Shown piece after piece: positions 8,640-16,881 of a stretch of 64,000 nt of DNA. The first letter of the stretch is position 1. Every line of letters starts with the position of its first letter. The stretch covers positions 1 through 64,000 of the forward strand of contig CAIVEI010000088.1 of assembly GCA_903904835.1 (NCBI GenBank), given 5' to 3'. The notes under the pieces were generated by a model. It had not been told where the DNA came from. It searched no databases and saw nothing but the letters and a program-made list of their open reading frames with translations. The stretch is from an uncultured Schlesneria sp. (lineage in GTDB: Bacteria; Planctomycetota; Planctomycetia; Planctomycetales; Planctomycetaceae). Both the position numbers and the translations under genes were made by a program.

Positions 8640-9084
8640 TTTCGCAAATCCTCAATAGACTTGGGGCCGGATGTTGGTCGCCAACACCGATTCACAATTC
8701 TCGTGGCTTTTTTGAGTGGATACGGACTTTTATCCAAGACAACCGATTTAAGGCAATCGCAGTTTTTCGCCTTCGAACAAATGATCGGTTATTAAGAAAT
8801 CGAATCGGCAAAGTCGCGGAAACAATCGCGACTTGGGCTTTCAATAATGACACGAAGACGAGCCAAATATGACAAAACCGTTAGGTTTGGCTGATTTAAA
8901 TAAGCCATTTGTAATGTTGCTCGTCAGGAAACGGAACCAACTTGATCAAATCGCAACAGACACAAGCCGCGACCCTGAAATCGAGCTGAAATTGAGGGAT
9001 ATTCGCTGTCGAGCCGCAACGCTTGCGATTATTGTCGGGGCCGGTTTGGAACCAACGGATGCCCGAGAAGAAAGTAATGGAAGC
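8640..9084. other. Divergent intergenic region
   Basis: About 445 bases between the SUMF1-like gene and the response regulator. The frame of the regulator stays open back to 8869, but the receiver domain begins exactly at the Met at 9085 and the preceding 72 residues match nothing. The region most likely carries the two divergent promoters. Confidence 0.45.
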
Positions 9085-9741
9085 ATGCAAATATTGCTTA
9101 TTGAAGATGATCCATCATTGAGGCAATCTTTGTCATCGCTCCTTCGGGAAACAGGTTTTGCGGTTGACGTAGCGTTCAATGGCGACGAGGGCCTGGCCAT
9201 GGCGCAGCAGTCGGAATACGACGCAATTATTCTTGAGCTTTCGGAGGCAAACCGTGATGGCGCATCGATCCTGAAAGAACTGCGGCACAGCGACAAGCGA
9301 ACGCCGCTGCTCATGCTGACATCAGAAGATTCCTCGCAAGACTCAGTGAAATGGTTAGATTCTGGCGCAGATGACTGCCTTGCCAAACCAATTGAGACAC
9401 CCGAACTGGAAGCCCGCCTGCGCGCCTTGATCCGTCGCGCGAGTATCAAACCCAATACTATGATCGAACTTGGGCCCGTTGCCGTTGATAAAATAGCGAA
9501 AGCCGTCACTGTTAACGGCATTCGTGTTCCGCTCACGAACAAGGAATATCAGTTGCTGGAATTCCTGGCTGAAAATCGTGGCCATGTTGTCACGAGAACG
9601 AGAATCTATGAGCGTCTATTCAACGAGATTGACAATTCTTTTGCGAATCTGGTCGACGTTTACGTTTCCAATATCCGCCGCAAGATGGGCCACCCCCTGA
9701 TTAAAACCATGCGCGGCCGTGGTTATCTCATTGAAAAGTAA
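9085..9741 (+). CDS. OmpR/PhoB-family regulator with Glu at the phospho-acceptor site
   Basis: 218 residues from the ATG at 9085. Residues 1-115 are a receiver domain: acidic pocket E7-D8-D9, conserved Thr in LMLTSED and Lys in LAKPIE. Residues about 125-218 are the winged helix that binds DNA (LTNKEYQLLEFLAENRGHVV, VDVYVSNIRRKM, MRGRGYLIEK). At the phospho-acceptor position the usual LDL reads LEL: Glu51, codon GAG at 9235-9237. Asp-to-Glu there often mimics the phosphorylated state, so the protein may be active without a kinase (inference). No histidine kinase gene is adjacent, which fits an orphan regulator. Confidence 0.85.
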   Translation: MQILLIEDDPSLRQSLSSLLRETGFAVDVAFNGDEGLAMAQQSEYDAIILELSEANRDGASILKELRHSDKRTPLLMLTSEDSSQDSVKWLDSGADDCLAKPIETPELEARLRALIRRASIKPNTMIELGPVAVDKIAKAVTVNGIRVPLTNKEYQLLEFLAENRGHVVTRTRIYERLFNEIDNSFANLVDVYVSNIRRKMGHPLIKTMRGRGYLIEK

Positions 9742-10082
9742 AACTTGCGCGAACAATTCTAACGCAACAAGGGCCAGAACGTAGCAGCGGCTTCTCTAAC
9801 CGATGATCTCGAACGACAGGGGTTTTCACCCCGAGCTTCTTGGATGTGTCCGTATTAATGTTGACTCAAATTCGGATCGAAGTTAACCTCGGAATGTCTG
9901 TACACTTTTGCTCGACTTCTCGTTCGAACCAGCCACAATAACGCGACTCTTGTGGCCTCTCCTGATTGTCTGATCCGAGCCGTTTCTGTCGCACAGTGTG
10001 CACTCGCAGCGGATTTCTCATTTTCGACGGCGATACATTTTCCGGACCCGGCGCTCAAACCCGTTCATAATGGAACCCGACG
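9742..10082. other. Intergenic region, nothing recognised
   Basis: 340 bases between the response regulator and the long surface-protein gene. No terminator with a clear T-run and no small gene with a ribosome site was found. Confidence 0.4.
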
Positions 10083-13025
10083 ATGCTGAATATTTTTCGA
10101 GCCTGGCTGAATTCGTTTCGAGTTTTGGCACCAGGTCGTCGAGTTCAATCTCGGCGTCGATCTGCATTCTCGTTCGTGGCAGATATTCAGGTTTTGGAAC
10201 CGCGCGCCCTGTTGTCAGCGTCGTTCCCGCAGTTCGTCGATCCACATCCTTCGACAGGCGACGGATTCGGGGCTCTCGTTGATCCCTTGAAGAATGGAAA
10301 TGTCATCGTCGTCGCTCCGGGTGATAACGCGGGTGGAACAAATGCAGGCGCCCTTTACCTGTTTAACGGATCAACCGGTGCCTTGATCAGCACCCTGCAT
10401 GGCAGCCATGCTGGTGATTTCAATTATTGCAATATCTACGATGTTGGAAACAACAACTTTATTCTGGTCGATCAAGCATGGAACAACGGCTTTGGTGCCG
10501 TAACATGGGGTAGCGGGACCACGGGAATCAACGGCACAATCAGTGCTTCAAACAGCTTGATTGGAAGCAGCACCAGCGATTACATCGGCGCAGGTGGAAT
10601 CACAGTCCTTCCCAATGGGAATTACCTGATCAACTCGTGCTACTGGGCGAACGGGACGGCAACGGATGCGGGGGCCGTGACGTGGGGAAGCGGGGCCACA
10701 GGCGTCAGCGGTACGATCAGTGCCTCGAACAGCCTGATTGGGACGAGCACCAGCGATTTCGTCGGAATCGGCGGAATCACCGTACTTCCCAATGGGAATT
10801 ACCTTGTCGACTCGTACAACTGGGCTAACGGAACGGCAACCAAAGCGGGTGCCGTGACCTTTGGAAATAGCGCGACCGGCGTGCATGGGGCTGTCAGCGC
10901 ATCGAACAGTCTCGTGGGTAGCTCAATCAACGACAGTGTCGGTGAATCCGGATACATTTTTGGCGGCATTCAACCGGGCATTTCACTCCCGACACCAGTC
11001 GCGGGCTTGCCGACCCCTAATATCGTGATCGGCCCGTGGTTCTACCCCTCAATCACGGTGCTGAAAAATGGCAATTACACCGTCAATAGCGAGAATTGGA
11101 ATCAACAGGCGGGTGCTGTGACATTCGGAAATAGCGCGACAGGAGTCGCGGGAGTTGTCAGCGCATCCAACAGTTTGATTGGTGATGCTAAGGGCGACAG
11201 GATTGGCGGATCAGGGGTCACGCCATTGACAAACGGAAACTACGTTGTCGTCAGTCCGGCATGGGCCAATGGAACTGCGGTCGGCGCAGGAGCGGTGACA
11301 TGGGGAAGCGGAACGACAGGGATTCATGGCTTTGTCAGCGTGACCAACAGCCTGGTGGGCTCGACCAAGGGCGATTCTGTCGGCCACGACGGAATCGTGG
11401 AATTGAAAAACGGTAACTATGTGATTGACAGCTCTGATTGGAACAACGGCGCGGCACTTGGTGCAGGAGCCGTCACGTTCAGCAACGGAAGGCGGGGCAT
11501 CACAGGCGTCGTCAGTTCCGCGAACAGTCTTGTCGGCAGTACAACGAACGATCATGTCGGCGGTCTGATACCATACCCATGGATCCTTACCCCGGCAGTC
11601 ACTTCAAACGCTCAAACCACATCATCCACCACGAACGGAGTGACATACGTCAATGGTTCCGGCATCGCCCTACTGGGTGACGGAAACTATCTTGTGGTCA
11701 GTCAGAGCTGGAATAATGGTGCTGCCACCGAGGCAGGCGCTGTGACCTGGGGGAGCGGTGTGATCGGCGCATCCGACGTCGTCAGTGCGGCGAATAGCCT
11801 GGTCGGCACGACGAAAGGTGATGAAGTTGGCAGCGGCGGAGTCGTCGGGGTTGGCAATGGAAATTTTGTTGTCATCAGTCCGAACTGGTCGAACGGATCA
11901 ATGGTCGATGCGGGAGCGGTGACGTTCGTCCGCGGCGAGCGTGGGTTCAAGGGGATCGTCAGTTCGAGCAACAGCCTTGTGGGAAGCTCGAACGGCGATT
12001 TCGTAGGCACCTCTGGAGTGGTCGTGCTGAGCAACGGCAATTACCTGGTTCGTAGTCCGTCGTGGGGCGCCGGGGCCTTCGAGACAGGTACCGTCTATCC
12101 ATGGACATCACTGGGGCTCGGTGCCGTGACGTGGGGCAGTGGAGCGACAGGGGTTCTCGGCGTATTGAGTGCCAGTAACAGTCTTGTCGGAAGTTCAAAG
12201 GGTGACTGGGTCGGAATTAGCTTTCCCACGATTCTTTCGAACGGAAATTACGTCGTCGAAACGAGTAGCTGGCACACTTACACAGGCGCGTCAACGTGGG
12301 GTGATGGAAGTAAAGGGGTTAGCGGTGTGATCAGCGCCTCAAACAGCCTCGTTGGAAGCTTGCCTGGTGACTCAATCGGCGGATTTTTTGGTTGTATTAG
12401 CTTGAGCAACGGAAACTATGTGTTACTAAGCCCTAATTGGAATCAGGGCGAAGGAGCCGCGACATGGGTTAATGGCAAAACAGGAATCGTTGGGACGATC
12501 AATGCAACCAATAGCCTTGTCGGCAGTTCGAAGGGTGATCAAGTCGGCAGTTGGTACACTCTACTAGCAAACGGAAATTATGTCATTAATAGCCCTTATT
12601 GGAATCGTAATGCAGGCGCAGTGACGTGGAACAGTAGTTCGCATGGTGTCGTGGGTGTGATTAGTGCCGCGAATAGTCTTATTGGAGGCACCGCCGGAGA
12701 TTTTGTCGGCGAATATCCAATTTACGCTCTACCGAACGGGAACTACGTCGTTGATAACCCGGTTTGGTCGAACAATCTGGGTGCCGCGACGTTTGGAAAT
12801 GGTACGAGTGGAGTCCATGGAATCGTCAGTTCGACAAATAGCCTCGTCGGCTCCACTGCCGGCGATTCTGTGGGAAGTAATGGAATCGACGTATTCAGTA
12901 ACAGCAATTACCTGGTCATGAGCCACAATTGGAGCCAGGTGAGCGGAAATCCAAACGGCAGTAGTGTGGTCACTCCCAACGTAGGTGCTGCCACGTTTGG
13001 CAATGGGTCGACGGGCGTCAGTTGA
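10083..13025 (+). CDS. N-terminal part of an interrupted LEPR-motif repeat surface protein
   Basis: 980 codons to the first stop. The N-terminus has a basic leader and VLEPRALLSA (about residues 37-46), the planctomycete surface-protein motif. Then come about fifteen degenerate repeats of 55-75 residues, each with GAVTWGSG.TG, a GTISASNSL.GSS..D..G core and LPNGNYLV..., likely a beta-propeller or beta-solenoid stack. The stop at 13023-13025 (TGA) falls exactly where the repeat expects Gly (GGA). Beyond it the repeat continues in frame (LITNANSFIGTG) to 13091, where a mobile element begins. The missing C-terminus is at 22971-23450. The gene is therefore broken twice: a nonsense codon and an insertion. 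Confidence 0.85.
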   Translation: MLNIFRAWLNSFRVLAPGRRVQSRRRSAFSFVADIQVLEPRALLSASFPQFVDPHPSTGDGFGALVDPLKNGNVIVVAPGDNAGGTNAGALYLFNGSTGALISTLHGSHAGDFNYCNIYDVGNNNFILVDQAWNNGFGAVTWGSGTTGINGTISASNSLIGSSTSDYIGAGGITVLPNGNYLINSCYWANGTATDAGAVTWGSGATGVSGTISASNSLIGTSTSDFVGIGGITVLPNGNYLVDSYNWANGTATKAGAVTFGNSATGVHGAVSASNSLVGSSINDSVGESGYIFGGIQPGISLPTPVAGLPTPNIVIGPWFYPSITVLKNGNYTVNSENWNQQAGAVTFGNSATGVAGVVSASNSLIGDAKGDRIGGSGVTPLTNGNYVVVSPAWANGTAVGAGAVTWGSGTTGIHGFVSVTNSLVGSTKGDSVGHDGIVELKNGNYVIDSSDWNNGAALGAGAVTFSNGRRGITGVVSSANSLVGSTTNDHVGGLIPYPWILTPAVTSNAQTTSSTTNGVTYVNGSGIALLGDGNYLVVSQSWNNGAATEAGAVTWGSGVIGASDVVSAANSLVGTTKGDEVGSGGVVGVGNGNFVVISPNWSNGSMVDAGAVTFVRGERGFKGIVSSSNSLVGSSNGDFVGTSGVVVLSNGNYLVRSPSWGAGAFETGTVYPWTSLGLGAVTWGSGATGVLGVLSASNSLVGSSKGDWVGISFPTILSNGNYVVETSSWHTYTGASTWGDGSKGVSGVISASNSLVGSLPGDSIGGFFGCISLSNGNYVLLSPNWNQGEGAATWVNGKTGIVGTINATNSLVGSSKGDQVGSWYTLLANGNYVINSPYWNRNAGAVTWNSSSHGVVGVISAANSLIGGTAGDFVGEYPIYALPNGNYVVDNPVWSNNLGAATFGNGTSGVHGIVSSTNSLVGSTAGDSVGSNGIDVFSNSNYLVMSHNWSQVSGNPNGSSVVTPNVGAATFGNGSTGVS

Positions 13026-13083
13026 TTGATCACTAACGCAAACAGTTTTATCGGGACAGGTTTACTTACGTACTCCTATTACT

Positions 13084-13091
13084 CACGCGTG
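13084..13091. repeat. Left copy of 8-bp target-site duplication
   Basis: CACGCGTG directly abuts the left inverted repeat and recurs at 22963-22970 directly after the right one. The sequence is itself a palindrome, so it could also be counted as an extension of the inverted repeats. In-frame restoration of the host gene supports the duplication reading. Confidence 0.8.
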
Positions 13092-13116
13092 GGTACTGGG
13101 TGAACTCTGTGTTGAT
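13092..13116 (+). repeat. Left terminal inverted repeat
   Basis: 25 bases starting GGTACTGGGTGAACTC, the perfect reverse complement of 22938-22962 and also of 22209-22233. The following bases are A-rich (GGAAAAAGT), resembling the A-run inside the right end. Confidence 0.85.
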
Positions 13117-13140
13117 GGAAAAAGTGGATACGTCGGCGAA

Positions 13141-13785
13141 TTAAGTGCTGGCTCTCCGTTCTAATTCGTTCTCAATCGCAAGCAGTCGCTCCGGCACAAG
13201 CGTCCATTTGGATTCGTCCATGCCGTGCCTCAGCATGGCTAAGCTTCCTTCGAACTGACTAGCCACCGCAAGAAAAAACTGCGAGGCTCCAGCATCTGGA
13301 TTGGTCGTATGGCGAATCATTGGCGTTTCATGGAACACGATATAATAAAAATCTTCGATCCGATCCAGAAAGCGATCTATATTGTCCGGCAGATGATCCG
13401 AACCCCTAAGCAACGTACACAGCTTGGTGACGTACTGTCTTATTTCCACAATACTCAATTCAGATGGTGGAATACGCGACTTGTATTTCTGGATCTCATT
13501 CAATTGATCGCGATGGACCTCGTACGGAGATTGAATCATGGCCCATCCATGCAATACAAACCACAGGGCTACGAGAATAGCGAGCGACCATACAGTTGCG
13601 ATTGCTCGATATTGATAGAACGTCTCAATCCCAACTCCAAAAACGACAAGCAGAGCGAGAATAAATGTCGCAATCGCTTCTGTGGCGACTTTCGCACGCC
13701 ATTTCCCGCCTTCGAGTTCAATGCCTTTGTTTCTTAGCATTTTGTAATATCCAAAGAGTGTCGGGCATTCATCCATTGGCGGCAT
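13141..13785 (-). CDS. Two-helix membrane protein of unknown function (element cargo)
   Basis: 214 residues from the ATG at 13785; a second in-frame ATG at 13776 has better spacing from AGGGA, and the frame is open to 13821, so the start is uncertain. Two adjacent transmembrane helices (VATEAIATFILALLVVFGVG and AIATVWSLAILVALWFVLHG, about residues 33-82) are followed by a soluble, charged, probably helical cytoplasmic domain. No family was recognised. The leader upstream has the ACTCCC...GTCAACTAGGGA pattern shared with other element genes. Its stop is only 25 bases from the left inverted repeat. Short two-helix proteins with a soluble tail are common effectors in mobile defence modules, but nothing here proves that role. 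Confidence 0.6.
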   Translation of the reverse strand: MPPMDECPTLFGYYKMLRNKGIELEGGKWRAKVATEAIATFILALLVVFGVGIETFYQYRAIATVWSLAILVALWFVLHGWAMIQSPYEVHRDQLNEIQKYKSRIPPSELSIVEIRQYVTKLCTLLRGSDHLPDNIDRFLDRIEDFYYIVFHETPMIRHTTNPDAGASQFFLAVASQFEGSLAMLRHGMDESKWTLVPERLLAIENELERRAST

Positions 13786-13862
13786 TTCCCTAGTTGACGG
13801 CGCACCGGGAGTTGCTACCATACCGATACGAATGGCACTAGGTTAAGGAAGTCACCCATGAA
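13786..13862. promoter_or_regulatory. Chimeric leader shared by two modules
   Basis: Read on the minus strand, the part next to the gene at 13785 matches the 3' half of the type-1 leader (ATGGTAGCAACTCCCGG...GTCAACTAGGGA). Read on the plus strand, the same interval matches the leader at 18082-18135 (GAATGGCACTAGG.TAAGGAA.TCACCCATGAATTA) but leads only to a 7-codon frame that collides with the end of the next gene. It looks like a recombination scar between two leaders. Confidence 0.55.
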
Positions 13863-14462
13863 TTACAGAGTTGTTCTTTGATTGTGAATTGCTGCATTGA
13901 CTGGAGTCGTGGGCGATGTCTGGTGTATTCGAAGGGCAATCAAAAGCAGCGTACCAAGAATGGACGACACATATCCAGCCGCCAGCCAATTTGATTTGGT
14001 GCTCAAGATCGATCTCGCTCCTACAATTGAGCAATGCAAATACGCCGACAATTGAGATCTCTGCTTGTCTTCATTGTAGTCGCATGACTCTAAAGCTTCG
14101 CGCGTAGTTAATGTTCCTGGCCAGTCTGATGGGAACAGCACCATCAGGGATGACATTACAGCCGCTGCAATCAACGCCAAGCTGACATTCAGCCATAGTC
14201 CTTGCGACACATTGGATGCGAGAACAGTTGTGGCAGTCAGCGCGAACACAATAACGCCAGCGGCTTTCTTTTCGAGAATCTCTCGCTGATCCCCAAGTTG
14301 TGAATATTTGTCTCTCGCCATATCGTAAATCGCTTGAGACTTTACGTTTTCATGGGACCGAACTTCATCAAAGAACTTCACAGCCCACTTTTCCGCCTCG
14401 ATGTATGCGGGGTCTGTGTCGTACCTGCGATAAATCAATTGGAACCATTGATCGAATCTCAT
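13863..14462 (-). CDS. Three-helix membrane protein of unknown function (element cargo)
   Basis: 199 residues. A soluble helical N-terminus (about 1-65; YDMARDKYSQLGDQREILEKKAAG) precedes hydrophobic helices at about 67-83 (GVIVFALTATTVLA), 90-112 (WLNVSLALIAAAVMSSLMVLF) and 158-180 (WLAAGYVSSILGTLLLIALRI). A charged amphipathic segment running into the first helix resembles several mobile-defence membrane effectors (SLATT/Pycsar-like), but the similarity is only of layout. Its ATG overlaps the stop of the 36-codon gene upstream (ATGA), so the two are translationally coupled. Confidence 0.6.
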   Translation of the reverse strand: MRFDQWFQLIYRRYDTDPAYIEAEKWAVKFFDEVRSHENVKSQAIYDMARDKYSQLGDQREILEKKAAGVIVFALTATTVLASNVSQGLWLNVSLALIAAAVMSSLMVLFPSDWPGTLTTREALESCDYNEDKQRSQLSAYLHCSIVGARSILSTKSNWLAAGYVSSILGTLLLIALRIHQTSPTTPVNAAIHNQRTTL

Positions 14463-14569
14463 TTGTCATCCCTTTTCGAATATCGATCTCTTGCGTCGGC
14501 CTTTTTCGGGGCCTGTTTCTTAGCGATAACTTTTTTCGTTTGCGGTGCAGTAGTTTTCTTTTTTGGCAT
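14459..14569 (-). CDS. 36-residue Lys/Arg-rich peptide, coupled to the membrane gene
   Basis: A small basic protein beginning MPKKKTTAPQTKKVIAKK and ending SKRDDK; 14 of 36 residues are Lys or Arg. Its ATG lies seven bases after GGGAGTT of a complete type-1 leader and its TGA overlaps the ATG of the next gene. Position, ribosome site and coupling make it a real gene. It resembles nucleic-acid-binding histone-like tails in composition only. It could be the regulated leader cistron for the membrane protein. Confidence 0.6.
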   Translation of the reverse strand: MPKKKTTAPQTKKVIAKKQAPKKADARDRYSKRDDK

Positions 14570-14707
14570 CACAGTAACTCCCAATTGACTACGAACCGGG
14601 AGTCGTTACCATACTGTCAGCACGACTGTATGGTTCTCTCCCGAGACCAAAGAAACAAAAGAACGCCAGCAATTTCCGTTGCTGGCGTTTCTATTTTCCA
14701 CGATTCA
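14570..14707 (-). promoter_or_regulatory. Type-1 leader module, copy A
   Basis: On the minus strand: a bidirectional hairpin (ACGCCAGCAA/TTGCTGGCGT, with T-rich flanks), then GGGAG (14638-14642) and ACCATAC paired with GTATGGT and CTCCC, then AGTCAATTGGGAGT and the ATG at 14569. The 3' arm ACTCCC (plus strand 14598-14603) can pair either with the upstream GGGAG or with the ribosome site GGGAGT (plus strand 14577-14582). That makes two exclusive folds, one exposing and one hiding the ribosome site. Copies C and D share the same layout. Confidence 0.65.
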
Positions 14708-14731
14708 GGTTTAACTGCAATGCGAGTGTGA

Positions 14732-16117
14732 TCACACTTTCGTTTTTGCCGTTTTTGCGTTCAGTTTTCGGCGGTAAGAATTCCGTGGCTTGGTCATCAT
14801 TTCTCGCCAGCCTGAACGACGCTTCTTGAGTCGAGGCTCAACCCGTCCAGGACGATTGGCAACGCGATGAGTTGAAACGGTAATCAACATCGCGTCGTAC
14901 AGCACATCGCCAACATCCGTGACCATCATTGCGGGTGTGAAGGATTCGATCGCTTGCATGGCACCTTTGACACTCAACTGTCGTGGCATGAGTCCAGTCC
15001 TCTTCGCCGATTCAGTCATCGTTCCACGCAACAGATTGTAGGCAAGCAGATGAGCGAAGATTTCCTTTCTCGCCATGTCGGGCGTCTTAGCACGAAGAAC
15101 ATCCAGATGCATGCTTTGCTTGATCGACCGAATATCCAGTTCGCAATTCCACCTTCTCCAATAAAGTTCAGAGATTTCGTTTTGCGGAACGGTTGGATCG
15201 GTGATCGTGGTAACGACGATGGCTTGTTCCGTGCCTCCCTCACGACTTTCAATATCTATTACGAACTCCCGTACCTGGATCGTGTCGGGGAATGCTCGGA
15301 ATTCTTCGTCACTGATCCCCGGTGGCCGTGTTGGTTTCTGCCACTCGACGATATGGTCCATTTCGCCAAGCTGAATACCCTCGCTGAAATCGATTTTGCG
15401 TGAAGCATTGCTGATTGAAACCAGTTGAACACCATGAGGAATCAATGCCGACAGTGTTCGGTAGCTGGGGTAGTACCGATCGGCAACAAGGATGTCCCCG
15501 TGATTCATCGTGTCGAGCATTCCGCGAAGCAAAGCACCTTCGCCAGTTCCCTTTCCTTCGTATGGGCCACATTTGAAATCGACAACCGAGCCAGTTGAAA
15601 GAGAGATCAACGCGACTGCCCGCATGATTGGAAACCCAAGTCCGGGGGCGACAGTTTTGATCTGAGGAAACTCCAATTGATTTTCAGGTGTGTCGGGCAT
15701 TGAAAGAGTGGTTCCGTCCGCAAGGAAGACTTCGTGTTCTCGCCAGTGCCAGGAATCAGAAGCATTATTGTGAACGTTTCTTCCGATTTCCTTTGCAAGT
15801 CGAGACAACACCGGCAAAGGAAACCTTATACGGGCGTCGGAATAGCTTGCGGATGATGCAGAGCAAGCTGGAAGCCCGCTCGCCACACGGAAGGCTAAGA
15901 TTCGCGATACTGCCTCATTAAGTGACTTATCTTGGCTCAATGACTGACTCAGCCATGCCCACAACGTGACCAGTGGGCAGAAGACTCGTTGACGGTACTT
16001 GTGTCCTTCGTCTTCAAGAACGCCCAATACATGGTCGCGGGTCAGGATTCGACCGAATGGAAGACCGCTGTCGTTCGCAAAGGTATCTCTAACGACGTCA
16101 AAGTTTTTTCTTGGCAT
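14732..16117 (-). CDS. IS4-family transposase
   Basis: 461 residues, full length for the family. The DDE residues are visible: first Asp in FLADGTTLSMPD, second in ILVADRYYPSY, and Glu in the YREK signature YWRRWNCELDIRSIKQ (Y-x2-R-x3-E-x6-K). The N-terminus has the usual helical domain and the C-terminus is strongly basic (RKLNAKTAKTKV). AAAAGGGTGA is the ribosome site. No IS-type inverted repeats hug this gene; instead it has the same upstream module as the IS1-type gene at 18959. It therefore looks like cargo placed in a standard cassette rather than an independent insertion sequence. It may still be active. Confidence 0.9.
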   Translation of the reverse strand: MPRKNFDVVRDTFANDSGLPFGRILTRDHVLGVLEDEGHKYRQRVFCPLVTLWAWLSQSLSQDKSLNEAVSRILAFRVASGLPACSASSASYSDARIRFPLPVLSRLAKEIGRNVHNNASDSWHWREHEVFLADGTTLSMPDTPENQLEFPQIKTVAPGLGFPIMRAVALISLSTGSVVDFKCGPYEGKGTGEGALLRGMLDTMNHGDILVADRYYPSYRTLSALIPHGVQLVSISNASRKIDFSEGIQLGEMDHIVEWQKPTRPPGISDEEFRAFPDTIQVREFVIDIESREGGTEQAIVVTTITDPTVPQNEISELYWRRWNCELDIRSIKQSMHLDVLRAKTPDMARKEIFAHLLAYNLLRGTMTESAKRTGLMPRQLSVKGAMQAIESFTPAMMVTDVGDVLYDAMLITVSTHRVANRPGRVEPRLKKRRSGWREMMTKPRNSYRRKLNAKTAKTKV

Positions 16118-16408
16118 GAATTCACCCTTTTGATTTGGGCGAATCGCGGTAGAATGTTGTTGCGATACAGGGCATTCTGGCGACTCGCTGGACTGAACTG
16201 GGCCTCGATTGGGTTAGCGTCTGGTCGAGGCTTTTTCGTTTCGTCAGGATTAGCGTCCCGACACAGTTTTAAACGGATTTAATCCTTGTCGGATCATGAT
16301 TTATGCATAAATTTATGGATATTTACTCAAATCGATGACGACAAATCTCCTGTCATTCGACGACCAGTAAAGCATACGAAGTGAGATTGATTCTCGACTT
16401 GCTTCGCC
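16118..16408 (-). promoter_or_regulatory. Type-2 leader module before the IS4-type transposase
   Basis: On the minus strand this 290-base block aligns throughout with 18671-18958, which precedes the IS1-type transposase. It contains GTCGGGACG, a stem at 16203-16230 (CCTCGA/TCGAGG followed on the plus strand by CTTTTT), then AGAATG paired with CATTCT. The final GATTCGCCC can pair with GGGTGAATTC, which holds the ribosome site. The plus-strand terminator would stop transcription leaving the transposase region. Confidence 0.65.
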
Positions 16409-16507
16409 CTAAGATATGCCGTCGATCAGCAGTCCGGTCATCGACCGAAACTGCCGACGCGAAAGCCACTGAAAGAACCAATAGACGTACTTCGATCCGT
16501 AGAGCAT
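16409..16507 (-). CDS. 32-residue conserved peptide upstream of transposase, copy 1
   Basis: The peptide begins MLYGSKYVYWFFQ and ends GLLIDGIS. A second copy at 18572-18670 is identical at 26 of 32 positions although the surrounding DNA has diverged. Both have GAAGGG ribosome sites 6-7 bases before the ATG. An aromatic N-terminal half followed by SRRQFRSMTG suggests a membrane-interacting basic peptide. Each copy lies about 290 bases upstream of a different transposase. Confidence 0.6.
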   Translation of the reverse strand: MLYGSKYVYWFFQWLSRRQFRSMTGLLIDGIS

Positions 16508-16589
16508 TATCTGCCCTTCATGTTGTGCTTAACGTGTGACGTAACTTCCAGGAAACACACACGAAAGCGGGTTTAGGGGCTTTTAATTG

Positions 16590-16631
16590 AACCAGCCATC
16601 AGCCCCGTGTTGATGACTGGTTCTTCTTTTT
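16590..16631 (+). terminator. Intrinsic terminator
   Basis: Stem AACCAG.CATCA with TGATG.CTGGTT, followed by TTCTTCTTTTT. Confidence 0.65.
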
Positions 16632-16653
16632 GATGAACTCCAAAGACGAAAAA

Positions 16654-16686
16654 AGCCGACTCACCACGATTGGCGGTCGGCTCGTT
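16654..16686. terminator. Bidirectional terminator
   Basis: AGCCGAC/GTCGGCT stem; followed by CGTTTTC on the plus strand and by TTTTTTCGTC on the minus strand. On the minus strand it can end transcripts of the gene at 16882-17397. Confidence 0.65.
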
Positions 16687-16881
16687 TTCACGTTACCGGA
16701 ATGTCAACGAAAAAGCCGTCCAAAAGCTACCACACTCTCAGGACGGCTCATTTCGCAAACCTTGCGGTTCATGTTCTCAATTTGAGTGAGAGTGTGGTGC
16801 GAGAACGTTACGAGCTTTCAAAATCACAGTCAATGCGGTTTTCGTATCGCGATTACATTTTTCGTCAACCGCAACAGGTAA

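Larger units (their letters stand above)
16508..16881. other. Non-coding stretch with three stem-loops
   Basis: Between the small peptide gene and the GYF-domain gene. Hairpins: 16590-16631 (AACCAGCCATCA / TGATGACTGGTT, then TTCTTCTTTTT), 16654-16682 (AGCCGAC/GTCGGCT, T-runs on both strands) and 16714-16748 (AGCCGTCC/GGACGGCT). The last one carries CCACACTCTCA in its loop, complementary to 16787-16797. Confidence 0.6.

Noticed and set aside
8869-9084. N-terminal extension of the response regulator
   Set aside because: The receiver domain starts exactly at the Met at 9085, and the extra residues resemble nothing in the family.
14732-16117. Independent IS4 insertion sequence
   Set aside because: No terminal inverted repeats or target duplication were found next to the gene; its flanks are the shared cassette modules.
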